Below are positions 29,634-40,006 of a DNA stretch of 64,000 nt, piece after piece. The position numbers were made by a program, and so were the translations under genes. Source of the DNA: an uncultured Eudoraea sp. GTDB taxonomy: Bacteria > Bacteroidota > Bacteroidia > Flavobacteriales > Flavobacteriaceae. Positions within the stretch are counted from its first letter, which is position 1, and the number at the start of each line of letters is the position of its first letter. The notes below the pieces were generated by a model. That model was not told where the DNA came from. It made no database searches and saw only the letters and a list, made by a program, of their open reading frames with translations. The stretch spans positions 1-64,000 of the forward strand of contig NZ_CAMYKG010000019.1 of assembly GCF_947258925.1 (NCBI RefSeq), written 5' to 3'.

Positions 29634-30221
29634 TTATGAAGAAGCTAAAAGCTTTTTTAACTCCTTAATCCTTTCTTTTTTAGAAGGTCGCCGGTTTCGT
29701 TTTGCAAATTCTGTATGATAGGTATGTGCCTCTAAAAAGCGGATTTGAGTCCTGTTCCATTCAGATTTGTCAGTGATTAGTGAGAGCGATTTAAGTTCTT
29801 CATAGAGTTTTTGACTAATTTGTTCGAAATCACTTCTTCCCAGGTAATCGAGGTCTGCATCACAAATAATTTCTTCCAATTTGGTGGATGGGGTCTGTGG
29901 GATTTTAGTAGACATAATCAATCCTTTGACGACGGCAATATCCTTTTTAGAAAAGCCATAATATGTCATCATATTTTGAGCAATTGTGGCTCCTCGTTCT
30001 TCATGATTTTCATGTGAAACTGTAAAACCGATATCGTGTAAAAGAGCGCCTATTCGCAAAAGCTTTGCCTCATGGCCCGGTATTCCTTCCCTTTTTATAT
30101 AAGCGTTACAGACTTTTAAAACATCCAGTGTATGCGATACACCATGATAATGAAGATTATCGGCCAGCTTGGTATGTAATACCTCTAAGGCTTTCTTTCT
30201 TAGTTTATAATACCCCTTCAT
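29634..30221 (-). CDS. HD domain phosphohydrolase
   Basis: YHGVSHTLDVLKVC...LLRIGALLHDIGFT...ICDADLDYLGR. Confidence 0.88.
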   Translation of the reverse strand: MKGYYKLRKKALEVLHTKLADNLHYHGVSHTLDVLKVCNAYIKREGIPGHEAKLLRIGALLHDIGFTVSHENHEERGATIAQNMMTYYGFSKKDIAVVKGLIMSTKIPQTPSTKLEEIICDADLDYLGRSDFEQISQKLYEELKSLSLITDKSEWNRTQIRFLEAHTYHTEFAKRNRRPSKKERIKELKKLLASS

Positions 30222-30599
30222 TCGAATAATTACAGTTAAGTCCCATGCCTACGATGAAATCCGTAGCAAAACCATGGGTAATAATGAAATATAACAAAAC
30301 ACCTATATTTTTGTTCACGTTATATTAAATTTTCAGTCAATACCGACTTAATTCATGGTAAAGTCCAATTAAAACGTTGAAAAAATACTAAATATTTCAT
30401 CAATCGCATATTGTTTTAATGTATTCACCTTAAGGCCCTTAACTTATACAAATTTTCCAGGGCATACAAAGGAGGGTAAAATTGGATTCCCTTCGCAACA
30501 TTTAAAAAAAGTAATTCACCTAAAACCTGATGAGCCATGAATAAGCATGGTCTACTTAGCCTTTTTATGAAATATTAGGATTGAAGATTAAGCTTTGAG

Positions 30600-31292
30600 T
30601 TATCTGTCAAGTTTAAAATTATCAAGGTTGATATCATCCAAACCGATATCATCAAATGGATATTCTAATTGATCCTGAATGTTATAAAGTGATATTAGTA
30701 TAAACTGCGTAAGTATAACAATGAAATAGGTAATTCCGTGATTGGATTCCAAGCCCACTTCAGAAATAATTGTTGGGGCATAGATTAGAGGGAAGATATA
30801 GATGAAAACCAGGCAATACGCCTTAAGGCTTATGGGGGTTCTGTGCGTGTTGATAGCGTGCAGATTTTCAATAGACTCGTGCAGGTCTTTCATAAATCGG
30901 AAAGTTCTGTCTTTAAGCCTTTTTGAAATCAGCTGATCATTTGCGACAATAAATTTTAGGACTTTATCAATAATCTCATCCAGATCTTTGGTATTATCAT
31001 CATTATTTTTGAGGTGTTTCATGTTCTGCTCACTAATATTGATTAAGATTCTTGTCATTTCTTGCTTGTTTGCCTCAGAAAGTTCCTGGTTGGACATTAT
31101 AAAATAGTGAACCGTTTTTAAGGCACTTCTAAATTTACTCAGGTGCTGAAGGGCTTTTTCGCGTCGCCTAAAAGAACCCCGAATGGTAAAGACCAGTGGA
31201 AATATGATGGCAATACTCAGCATGGTAAGATCCACATAGAAATGAATATTAAATCTATACGCCAGGTAAGTGACAATTATTGCAAGAAACAA
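30600..31292 (-). CDS. Hypothetical membrane protein (FUSC/bestrophin-like region), TTG start in ORF track
   Basis: Two N-terminal and two C-terminal hydrophobic segments; RGSFRRREKALQHLSKFRSALKTVHYFI; in-frame stop shortly upstream leaves no ATG. Confidence 0.6.
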   Translation of the reverse strand: MFLAIIVTYLAYRFNIHFYVDLTMLSIAIIFPLVFTIRGSFRRREKALQHLSKFRSALKTVHYFIMSNQELSEANKQEMTRILINISEQNMKHLKNNDDNTKDLDEIIDKVLKFIVANDQLISKRLKDRTFRFMKDLHESIENLHAINTHRTPISLKAYCLVFIYIFPLIYAPTIISEVGLESNHGITYFIVILTQFILISLYNIQDQLEYPFDDIGLDDINLDNFKLDR

Positions 31293-31383
31293 TACAATGA
31301 TTGTCCTGTAATTTATTATGGTGAGATAGCGTCTGATAGCTTAAAATTTATTATCTTATGAAAGTAAATCTAACTACAATCTA

Positions 31384-32445
31384 GTGAAAAAACAAGCCAT
31401 ATACCTATTCCTTTTTACTTGTATTTCTATTATTCCATTCACTTTTTCACAGGAGGAAGTGAGCCAGGCAGTAGATAATCAACTCACCCAGCTCTTTCTA
31501 AGCGATAATCCAGTGCTTCTAAAATTAAGCTATTCAAACAAAGTTTTGAGGAAAGAGACCAATGATAGTACCTATATAGAAAGTGAAATGGATTATATGG
31601 CGCAGGATGAATCCTGGAAGACACTGCCTGTTAAAATTAGGGCCAGGGGAAATTACAGAAGAGAAAATTGTTATTTCCCACCTGTAAAAGTGAAAATTAA
31701 AAAATCTGTCTCTAAGGGAACATTGTTTGAAGGTAATAAGAAATTAAAACTGGTACTTCCGTGCGTATTGCAAAAAGATTACAACGATAAAGTCTTAAAG
31801 GAATACATAGCCTATAAGTTATATGAAATTGTTTCTCCTTATCATTTTAATGCCAGATTATTGAAGATTGATTTTACCGAAGAAAAAAAACAAAAGGTTA
31901 AAACATTTGATTTATTTGGCTTTTTCATAGAGGATATTGATGTTGTAGCCAATAGAAGTAATGCCAAGCAAATTAAAAGGTCTATACATCCGATGGAACA
32001 GGAAGATCTGAATTCGGTCAGAAACGATTTTTTCCAATATATGATTGGAAATACAGATTATTCATCGGCGTACAGGCATAACGAAAAACTTCTATTTATT
32101 GATGGTGAAATTATTCCCGTACCCTATGATTTTGATATGTCCGGATTAGTAGATGCCAGCTATGCGGTTGTTTCACAAGTACAGGGAGAAGTACTAAGTA
32201 TAACCGACGTAACACAAAGGTTATATCGCGGCTTTAAACGTAACGAAGCTATATATCAAAAGGTCAGGCAGGAATTTGTGAAAAATAAACCACAAATGCT
32301 TGCAGTAATAAGTGATTTGGAATCTAGTTTTTCAGACGCAGACGAATATAATGTAGCCAGACGATTTATTATTGATTTCTTCGATATTTTGGCAAATGAC
32401 AATTCTTTTCGCAAGAATATTACCAGTGTGGCCAGAACAAAATAA
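31384..32445 (+). CDS. Secreted protein, CotH/kinase-fold-like hypothetical
   Basis: GTG start; signal peptide; RARGNYRRENCYFPPVKV..., FFQYMIGNTDYSSAYRHNEKLLFIDGEIIPVPYDFDMSGLVDA. Confidence 0.65.
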   Translation: MKKQAIYLFLFTCISIIPFTFSQEEVSQAVDNQLTQLFLSDNPVLLKLSYSNKVLRKETNDSTYIESEMDYMAQDESWKTLPVKIRARGNYRRENCYFPPVKVKIKKSVSKGTLFEGNKKLKLVLPCVLQKDYNDKVLKEYIAYKLYEIVSPYHFNARLLKIDFTEEKKQKVKTFDLFGFFIEDIDVVANRSNAKQIKRSIHPMEQEDLNSVRNDFFQYMIGNTDYSSAYRHNEKLLFIDGEIIPVPYDFDMSGLVDASYAVVSQVQGEVLSITDVTQRLYRGFKRNEAIYQKVRQEFVKNKPQMLAVISDLESSFSDADEYNVARRFIIDFFDILANDNSFRKNITSVARTK

Positions 32446-32528
32446 TACATGGGACTATTTCATACAGCACATTACTATAGTGGCTTACCCGCATTGTTTT
32501 TCAGAATCACATTAAGATAAACCCGGAT

Positions 32529-34202
32529 TTAGTCAAAAAGTTCTATGAGGGGTTCTCCTTCGGAACCACTTGGAAGTGGTATATTAAGAAACATTGACAG
32601 ACTTGGGGCAATATCAATAACAGATACTTTCCGTACAGATTCACCATTTGGGATAGAATTTCCAAACCACAACATAGGAACATGGGAGTCGTAAGCATAA
32701 CCCGAACCGTGAGTGGTGCCTTTCATTTGTTGAAAGCTAGCTATTTTAGGATTTAAATTGGGAACATAAGCCGGTTTTAAAATGATCAATACATCTCCCG
32801 ATCTTTTGGAGTGGTAACCTTTTTGAAGTTTTTGATTTATGCCATGACTGTAACTTTGTGTTTGAAGGTCCGAAGCAGTAAGGGCCGCTGTAATTTCGTC
32901 CAGCGTAATTAGATAATCGGCTACTACGCGCTGCACGACACTCAAGGATAATTTTTTTTGTTTAATAAGTTCATGGTTTAAATAAACTGATTCCCCGTCA
33001 AAATATTCTATCCAATCACCTGAGCCATATTTTGAATTTAGATGATTTGTAAGATTCACCTGGTATTGCGGTATTTGCGCTATTCCACCGGGCAACTTAT
33101 TATCTCTTAAATAAGCCGTAACCGGCACCGATCCGTGATCAGAAGTTAAAAAGAGCAAATAATTTTTATTGCCAATAGTTGCATCAAGTGAATTAAGTAA
33201 ATTCTCAATATCCCTGTCCAACCTCAAAATAACGTCTTCAAATTCGACGGATTGCGGTCCAAATGTGTGCCCGATTATATCAGGCACCGAATAACTGATA
33301 TTAATAAAATCCGTAACTCCATTACTTCCTAATTTTTCGTTTTTGATGGCTTCTATAGCAAAATCTGTCAATAGCGAATTCCCTGCAGGGGAAACCCAGA
33401 TCAATTGAAATTCCGCTCCTATTTCCTTATAACGTGCTCTCATACTCTCATAGTCATAGGGAAAAGTAGGACTGGTCTTCCCGCCGATTGCACGCTCGTA
33501 ATTGTTGTCATCAGCTGCGCTGGCCTCATAGGAATCTATAGGATATAGCGTGGACCAGGAATCTTTTAAATAGGAGTCTGACTTTCCTGATTTGTTAAAA
33601 TTGGACACCCATTTGGGCAATTCTTCCATATAATAAGAACTGCTTATAAAATACCCCGGACTCGATTTCCAATCGTGCCAATATGCAGCATTTGCCGTGT
33701 GACCACCGGGTAAAATGGCTCCCCGGTCTTTTATTGAAACACTAATTACTTTCGACTTAAATTGCGTGACCATTCTCAACTGATCGGTGATGGTAGAGCT
33801 AAGTAAATTCCTTGGAGAGGCGCCATAACTGTTAACTTCCTCCGTTCCAACGATAAGTTCGTTTGTGTCCCCAATATTCGTAACCACCTGTTTCGTGCTC
33901 CTTTGATACCATGTATTACCAATTATTCCATGAGTAGAAGGGGTTGCTCCGGAATATATTGATGCATGACCGGGTGCGGTATAGGTAGGAATGTAATTAT
34001 ACAGGGTATTTTTAAAATTATAACCTTCCCGAATTAATCGTTTAAATCCGCCATTGGAAAATCTATCCTGGTATTTGTACAGATGATCAGATCTCATTTG
34101 ATCTACCACAATTCCAACAACCAGCTTGGGCTGATCGGTTTGGCTTATAAGAACGGGTGTAATAAACAAAAACAAGACGGTAATAACGATAATTCTGATC
34201 AT
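32529..34202 (-). CDS. Alkaline phosphatase family protein (PafA-like)
   Basis: PKLVVGIVVDQMRSDHLYKYQDRF, NYIPTYTAPGHASIYSGATPSTHGIIGN, LTSDHGSVPV. Confidence 0.92.
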   Translation of the reverse strand: MIRIIVITVLFLFITPVLISQTDQPKLVVGIVVDQMRSDHLYKYQDRFSNGGFKRLIREGYNFKNTLYNYIPTYTAPGHASIYSGATPSTHGIIGNTWYQRSTKQVVTNIGDTNELIVGTEEVNSYGASPRNLLSSTITDQLRMVTQFKSKVISVSIKDRGAILPGGHTANAAYWHDWKSSPGYFISSSYYMEELPKWVSNFNKSGKSDSYLKDSWSTLYPIDSYEASAADDNNYERAIGGKTSPTFPYDYESMRARYKEIGAEFQLIWVSPAGNSLLTDFAIEAIKNEKLGSNGVTDFINISYSVPDIIGHTFGPQSVEFEDVILRLDRDIENLLNSLDATIGNKNYLLFLTSDHGSVPVTAYLRDNKLPGGIAQIPQYQVNLTNHLNSKYGSGDWIEYFDGESVYLNHELIKQKKLSLSVVQRVVADYLITLDEITAALTASDLQTQSYSHGINQKLQKGYHSKRSGDVLIILKPAYVPNLNPKIASFQQMKGTTHGSGYAYDSHVPMLWFGNSIPNGESVRKVSVIDIAPSLSMFLNIPLPSGSEGEPLIELFD

Positions 34203-34436
34203 AATTCTAAAATCTTTTTAATATAAAGTTGGAACCGGATATAAATAATGAATCGGGCCAATCAAAGATAATCAGTAATAATGTTAAATTATATTAATAA
34301 TTATGGATAAACTTTAAAAAATGGAGAAGTTATTAGGAATTATGATGATCTCTTGCGAGTCTTTCGTCACACAATTTTAGGCCTGAAATGCAGATTTGGT
34401 GCATAAGCAGAAATCACGGGTGTAATCTTCAGAAGG

Positions 34437-34784
34437 CTATAGACCCTGGTAGAAAGAATATATTTTAGGGTTCATACCTTCAACCGCTTTTAGAAATTCT
34501 TCAGAAGGATTGCCATAAATTTCAGGATAAAAATCAGCAATTTGCAGGAATTGTCCGATTAGTTCCCCAAGGTTTTCCAAGTGAAGCATAATAGCATTTG
34601 AATCTGCATAGGTTTCCCTTATGACACACTCATTTCCCTCTGCATCAAAATACCAATCATACTGTAAAGTGGTATTTTTTTCTTTTTCATTAACGATTTT
34701 AAGACACTGATTTGCAATATTTTTAAACTCGTCCTCCTTGCCTTTATGTATAAGAAACCTTGCGGTAAGTTGTATGTTTTCCAA
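34437..34784 (-). CDS. Antibiotic-biosynthesis-monooxygenase-like (ABM) domain protein
   Basis: LTARFLIHKGKEDEFKNIANQCLKIVNEKEKNTTLQYDWYFD...RETYADSNAIMLHLEN. Confidence 0.75.
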   Translation of the reverse strand: MENIQLTARFLIHKGKEDEFKNIANQCLKIVNEKEKNTTLQYDWYFDAEGNECVIRETYADSNAIMLHLENLGELIGQFLQIADFYPEIYGNPSEEFLKAVEGMNPKIYSFYQGL

Positions 34785-34851
34785 AGTTAAAATGGTTTTG
34801 TTACTCTTTTTATTGTAAGACCTTCACAATGATTTTGTTGAGATATAATCG

Positions 34852-35751
34852 TTAATATTCACCGGTTTTGAGCCACCGGGCACATTCAGGCAAGAGCTTT
34901 TCCGAGGCAATCTTATCATATTTAGCTGCCTCTTCTTCGGAGAGTAGATCCTTCCATCTGCCATTTGTGCCCTTATTTATAAATGTTTTGGCGCCCCCTT
35001 CCCAGAAAGCCCCGCCGAGAGGGGCACTTTCCGCAGCGTTTTCTTTCATATACTCAAAACTGCAATGGGTGAGGATGTCGTTCCATTTTGATTCATCAAT
35101 TGGAATATCCAGAAAGGCTGCTATTTTTCTGATTTCTCCGGGCATGTCCTTTTTTAGATTGTTAAAATGAAGCATAAGTACATTTGGCAAATCTTTTATA
35201 GCCCACCAACTATTCACATTATCCCACAATGACCAAATAGGATACCCGTCTTTATCAAGCCATTCATGATAGTATTCCACTACGGAATCCCCTGGCCTTT
35301 CAATTTTTGGTCCCACCAGGCCTGGTGATTCGTTCAGGGCTTCATAAAATTTATCATTTGCATTAAGATGATGATGATACATACTCCATATGACATCTCT
35401 TCCATCTCGCCCTATATAAATATATTTGGCTTTTGGAGAAAAATTTAAATTTTCCACAGGCAAATGTGTTTTAAGAAACCTGCGGTGATTTTGGGCCTCT
35501 ATGGCGGGTAATTTTACATGTTTCGGAGGAACACGTAAATCTACCCAGGGTGACATTTCAGCAACAGGCAGTCCGGTTTCCCCGTTAAAGATTAGTTGGG
35601 ATACAATCTGTTGTACCCATGTTGTTCCGGATTTTGCATAGGTTGAGATTACAATATCATCATCCCGGAATTTAAAATCGTTCCACATTGTGGAGTCAAA
35701 ATGATTGCTTTGCAATTCTTGCTTTTTAACAGGCCATTTTATCGTTTTCAT
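34852..35751 (-). CDS. Sulfotransferase domain protein
   Basis: DDIVISTYAKSGTTWVQQIVSQLI (5'-PSB loop), FLKTHLP, KYIYIGRDGRDVIWSMYHH. Confidence 0.93.
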   Translation of the reverse strand: MKTIKWPVKKQELQSNHFDSTMWNDFKFRDDDIVISTYAKSGTTWVQQIVSQLIFNGETGLPVAEMSPWVDLRVPPKHVKLPAIEAQNHRRFLKTHLPVENLNFSPKAKYIYIGRDGRDVIWSMYHHHLNANDKFYEALNESPGLVGPKIERPGDSVVEYYHEWLDKDGYPIWSLWDNVNSWWAIKDLPNVLMLHFNNLKKDMPGEIRKIAAFLDIPIDESKWNDILTHCSFEYMKENAAESAPLGGAFWEGGAKTFINKGTNGRWKDLLSEEEAAKYDKIASEKLLPECARWLKTGEY

Positions 35752-35998
35752 GATTATTTCATTGTTTATATAATTCGAAAATAATTAAAAGCACTCTACA
35801 TCGCTATTATAAAGTATAAAATTCAAATAAAGTTGATATTAAATTATCCAGACAATCACAAAGGACGAAGGATTACTTTAAATGTCCGAAATAGCGTTTT
35901 TATTTACCGGGGTTTTCTAAAAAAACCAATTTAAAATAATCCTTAAAGGGTAGTTCATACGATGGCAAGTATGGTTAGAGTTTAATACTGATCCATGA

Positions 35999-37543
35999 TT
36001 ATCTGGGTTCAAGAACTACAAAAGGTATAATCATTTCTTCCAGGGAAACGCCCCCATGCTGATATGAGTTTCTATAATAGCTCACATAATGATTATAATT
36101 ATTGGGGTAGGCAAAAAACAGGTCGTTCTTGGCAAAAATAAAGGAGCTGCTCATTGTAATACTTGGCAGATATATTTTGGAAGGGTCTTTGGCTTCAATA
36201 ACATCATTTTTACTGTATGTAAGACTTCGTCCCGTTTTGTATCTTAGATTCAGGCTCGTCTCCTTATCGCCAATCACTTTTGACGGTTGTTTTACATTTA
36301 TTGTCCCATGATCTGTGGTGATAATCAGTTTAAATCCCATACTTTGAGCTTGCTGAATGATCTCAAGAAGGGGGGAATTCTTAAACCAACTATTCGTAAG
36401 TGAACGATACGCCTTATCATTGGAGGCCAGTTCTTTAATAACATCCATCTCAGTTTTGGAATGGGATAGCATGTCCACAAAATTATATACCAGGACTACT
36501 AGGTCATTCCCCTTTTGAGAGCGAAAGTTTTGAGAAAGATGTTTCCCCTGTTTCAGACTACTTATTTTATGGTACTCCCATTTTATTTCCAGGCCAAGGC
36601 GTTTTAATTGCTCTCCCAGAAATTTGTCTTCAAATAAATTCTTTCCTCCTTCGTCTGTATCATTCTTCCACCATTCCGGGTATTTTTTTTCCATACCAAG
36701 GGGCATCAAACCGGAGAAAATGGCATTTCTCGCATATTGGGTTGCCGTTGGCAGAATGCTGTAATATGGTATTTCCTTACTTTTTTTATAATAGGGTGCG
36801 AGCACATCTTCGAAAGCAAACCATTGGTCATATCTTAAATTATCAATCACCAATAAGAGGGTAGGGGTATCTTTGATTTCCGGCCGAACCAGTTCCTTAA
36901 ACAAGGTATGTGACATTACTGGTGCGTCTGCATCATCAAACCAGTCTGAATAATTTTTTTCAATAAATTTTCCGAACTGATTGTTGGCTTCTATTTTTTG
37001 TGATTCCAAAATTTCGAACATTCCGGTGTCCTCAATTTCTTCTAATTGTAATTCCCAATAAATAAGCTTTTTATATAAATCTGCCCATTCCTCGTAGGAG
37101 TTTACCATGGAGAGGTCTATAGCTATCTTTCTAAATTCCTGCTGGTAATTGGAAGTGGTTTTTTCCGAAACCAAACGGGAGTGGTCCAGGTTCTTTTTCA
37201 GAGAAAGGAGTATCTGATTGGGATTGACGGGCTTAATTAAATAATCGGCGATTTTAGAACCAATGGCCTCCTCCATAATGTACTCTTCTTCACTTTTAGT
37301 AATCATGACGACAGGAAGCGTTGAGTCAATAACTTTAATTTCATTAAGCGTTTCCAGGCCTGATAAGCCGGGCATATTCTCATCTAAAAAGACAATGTCA
37401 AAATTATGCGCAGAAATTTCTTCTAATGCATCCTGACCGCTCTTGCAGGTCACAACCTTGTAATTTTTGCCTTCCAGGAATATAATATGGGGCTTTAATA
37501 AATCTATTTCATCATCTACCCACAGGATTGTTATCTTGTTCAT
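35999..37543 (-). CDS. porX: T9SS response regulator with PglZ domain, PorX
   Basis: Receiver ILWVDDEIDLLKPHIIFLEGKNY...DIVFLDENMPGLSGLETLNEIK...; PglZ-type VIDNLRYDQW, ITTDHGTINV. Confidence 0.92.
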   Translation of the reverse strand: MNKITILWVDDEIDLLKPHIIFLEGKNYKVVTCKSGQDALEEISAHNFDIVFLDENMPGLSGLETLNEIKVIDSTLPVVMITKSEEEYIMEEAIGSKIADYLIKPVNPNQILLSLKKNLDHSRLVSEKTTSNYQQEFRKIAIDLSMVNSYEEWADLYKKLIYWELQLEEIEDTGMFEILESQKIEANNQFGKFIEKNYSDWFDDADAPVMSHTLFKELVRPEIKDTPTLLLVIDNLRYDQWFAFEDVLAPYYKKSKEIPYYSILPTATQYARNAIFSGLMPLGMEKKYPEWWKNDTDEGGKNLFEDKFLGEQLKRLGLEIKWEYHKISSLKQGKHLSQNFRSQKGNDLVVLVYNFVDMLSHSKTEMDVIKELASNDKAYRSLTNSWFKNSPLLEIIQQAQSMGFKLIITTDHGTINVKQPSKVIGDKETSLNLRYKTGRSLTYSKNDVIEAKDPSKIYLPSITMSSSFIFAKNDLFFAYPNNYNHYVSYYRNSYQHGGVSLEEMIIPFVVLEPR

Positions 37544-37562
37544 TTAGTCCTTATCTTTACCG

Positions 37563-38810
37563 TTGAAAATCATAGCTATTTTGTCGAGATCAAACAAGCT
37601 GAAAATATTCAATGATCCAATTTACGGATTTATTAGAATTCCGAATGCACTTATTTTTGACCTGATTGCCGATCCATATTTCCAAAGACTTCGCCGAATT
37701 TCCCAGATGGGCCTGTCTTATTTGGTGTATCCCGGGGCTCATCATACCCGTTTCCACCATGCTTTAGGAAGCATGCATTTAATGCAGGAAGCTATACAAC
37801 TACTTCGCTTTAAGGGGGTTGAAGTCACTGACGAAGAAGCCCGGGGTTTACTATGTGCCATATTGTTACACGATATTGGTCATGGACCTTTCTCCCATGC
37901 CATGGAGCATAGTTTGGTGGAAGGAATACAACATGAGGCAATTTCATTGCTATTTATGCAGGAACTTAATCACAAGTTTAACGGAAGTTTAACTTTAGGG
38001 ATTGAGATATTCAAAGGCACTTATCCCAAAAAATTTCTAAATCAATTGGTGAGCAGTCAATTGGACATGGATCGTTTGGATTATTTAAAACGAGATAGTT
38101 TTTATACCGGGGTTGCTGAAGGAAATATAAATGCGGAACGTCTGATTACCATGCTGAATGTAGTGGATAACACCCTGGTGGTAGAAGAAAAAGGGATATA
38201 TTCAGTTGAGAAATTCTTAATGGCCCGAAGATTTATGTACTGGCAGGTATACCTCCATAAAACCGGCCTTGTCGCTGAGCAACTACTCATAAAAACACTG
38301 AAGCGGGCAAAGGAACTTGTGGACCTGGGTATAGAATTGCCCGGTAGTTCAGCCCTGATGTTTTTTCTTAAGAACAGAATAAATAAGTCTGAGTTTAATG
38401 CTGAAGTTTTAACACAGTTTGCAGCCCTTGATGATGTCGATATTTTATCGGCAATTAAACAATGGCAGCATAATTCTGACTTTGTTTTGTCCAGGCTTTG
38501 TAAAATGATATTGAATAGAAAACTCCTGAACATAAGGCTGAAGGATAGTCCTACAGACGAGAATAAATTTAGGTTGCTTTATGATAACTTTAAAACCAGA
38601 CATAAGTTGAATGATTCAGAGACTTCCTATTTTGTATTTACGGGAATTATTGAGAATAAGGCCTACAACCGCGATAATCAGAATATAAACGTATTACGTA
38701 ATAATGGTAAGCTAGTTGATGTGGCAAAAGCTTCAGATCAGTTAAACCTTACAGCCCTATCCGAGACGGTAACCAAATACTACATATGTTATCCAAAAGA
38801 CGATTTGTAA
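37563..38810 (+). CDS. HD domain protein (dNTP triphosphohydrolase-like)
   Basis: KIFNDPIYGFIRIPN, RLRRISQMGLSYLVYPGAHHTRFHHALG, LLHDIGHGPFSHAMEH, SQLDMDRLDYLKRD; TTG start assigned. Confidence 0.92.
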   Translation: MKIIAILSRSNKLKIFNDPIYGFIRIPNALIFDLIADPYFQRLRRISQMGLSYLVYPGAHHTRFHHALGSMHLMQEAIQLLRFKGVEVTDEEARGLLCAILLHDIGHGPFSHAMEHSLVEGIQHEAISLLFMQELNHKFNGSLTLGIEIFKGTYPKKFLNQLVSSQLDMDRLDYLKRDSFYTGVAEGNINAERLITMLNVVDNTLVVEEKGIYSVEKFLMARRFMYWQVYLHKTGLVAEQLLIKTLKRAKELVDLGIELPGSSALMFFLKNRINKSEFNAEVLTQFAALDDVDILSAIKQWQHNSDFVLSRLCKMILNRKLLNIRLKDSPTDENKFRLLYDNFKTRHKLNDSETSYFVFTGIIENKAYNRDNQNINVLRNNGKLVDVAKASDQLNLTALSETVTKYYICYPKDDL

Positions 38811-38911
38811 CGATAAAATTCATGAATTTACTTGATTTTCATACATTTCTTATTGGAGAATTTGCCCTAAAACATTAATTAACAGCTAATTATATAGATC
38901 TTTATCATTTA

Positions 38912-38940
38912 TTGGCATTAACCAATTTTTCTTACTTTTG
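38912..38940 (+). promoter_or_regulatory. Bacteroidetes-type promoter for the lpx operon
   Basis: TTG(38912-38914)-N18-TACTTTTG(38933-38940). Confidence 0.65.
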
Positions 38941-38977
38941 TCTGAATTCAATAAAGCGACTAAAATTATTTAAAATT

Positions 38978-40003
38978 TTGAAGTTTACGGCTAGTCAGAT
39001 TGCAGGGATATTAGAAGGTGAGGTTGAAGGCAACCCTGAGGTCGCCGTAGATAAACTTGCAAAAATTGAAGAGGGGGAAACCGGATCACTTACTTTTTTA
39101 GCTAATCCCAAGTATACACCGTATATCTACAGTACTGCGGCTTCAATTACGCTTGTAAATAAGGACTTTGTCCCTGAACAAGATATTTCCACTACGCTTA
39201 TTAAGGTTGATGATGCCTACGAATCTTTTTCCAAACTATTGGAATATTATGATCAGGTAAAAAATAACCAGACAGGATTAGAGAACCCCGTATATGTATC
39301 AGAATCTGCGGCTTATGGTGAAGATTTTTATTTAGGCGCTTTTTCATATCTGGGAAACAATGTAAAAATAGGTAATGGCGTTAAAATTTACCCGAATGTC
39401 TATATAGGTGATAATGTTAACATTGCAGATAATGTTCTGATTTTTGCCGGAGCCAAAATTTATTCCGATACAATAATCGGGAAGGGATGTGTAATTCACA
39501 GCGGCGCAATTATTGGTGCAGATGGATTTGGTTTTGCTCCTAATTCAAATGGCCAATATAGTAAAGTACCTCAGATAGGTAATGTAATACTGGAGGAAAA
39601 CGTAGATGTCGGTGCCGGAACTACAATAGACAGGGCTACATTAGGATCAACAATTCTAAGAAATGGGGTTAAACTGGATAATCAAATACAAATTGCCCAC
39701 AATGTTGAGATTGGGGAACATACCGCTATTGCAGCTCAAACCGGTATAGCGGGATCTACAAAAATTGGTAAAAACTGTTTGATCGGAGGTCAGGTTGGTA
39801 TTGTTGGTCATATCACCATAGGAGACAGGGTAAGGATACAGGCCCAATCAGGAATAGGTAGAAATGTAAAAGATGATGAAATTTTGCAGGGCTCGCCTGC
39901 ATTAAACTATGGCGACTATAACAAGTCGTATGTTCATTTTAAAAATCTTCCGAAACTTGTGAACCGAATTAATGATATTGAAAAAAGAAGAGACGATAAA
40001 TAG
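38978..40003 (+). CDS. lpxD: UDP-3-O-acylglucosamine N-acyltransferase
   Basis: TTG start at 38978 (LKFTASQIAGILEGEVEGN); hexapeptide repeats; GTTIDRATLGSTILRNGVKLDNQIQIAHNVEIGEHTAIAAQTGIAGSTKIG. ORF-track start 38912 lies in the promoter. Confidence 0.93.
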   Translation: MKFTASQIAGILEGEVEGNPEVAVDKLAKIEEGETGSLTFLANPKYTPYIYSTAASITLVNKDFVPEQDISTTLIKVDDAYESFSKLLEYYDQVKNNQTGLENPVYVSESAAYGEDFYLGAFSYLGNNVKIGNGVKIYPNVYIGDNVNIADNVLIFAGAKIYSDTIIGKGCVIHSGAIIGADGFGFAPNSNGQYSKVPQIGNVILEENVDVGAGTTIDRATLGSTILRNGVKLDNQIQIAHNVEIGEHTAIAAQTGIAGSTKIGKNCLIGGQVGIVGHITIGDRVRIQAQSGIGRNVKDDEILQGSPALNYGDYNKSYVHFKNLPKLVNRINDIEKRRDDK

Positions 40004-40006
40004 AAT

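Noticed and set aside
38912-38977. N-terminal extension of lpxD in the ORF track
   Set aside because: The region contains a TTG-N18-TACTTTTG promoter; homology to LpxD begins at LKFTASQ (TTG at 38978).
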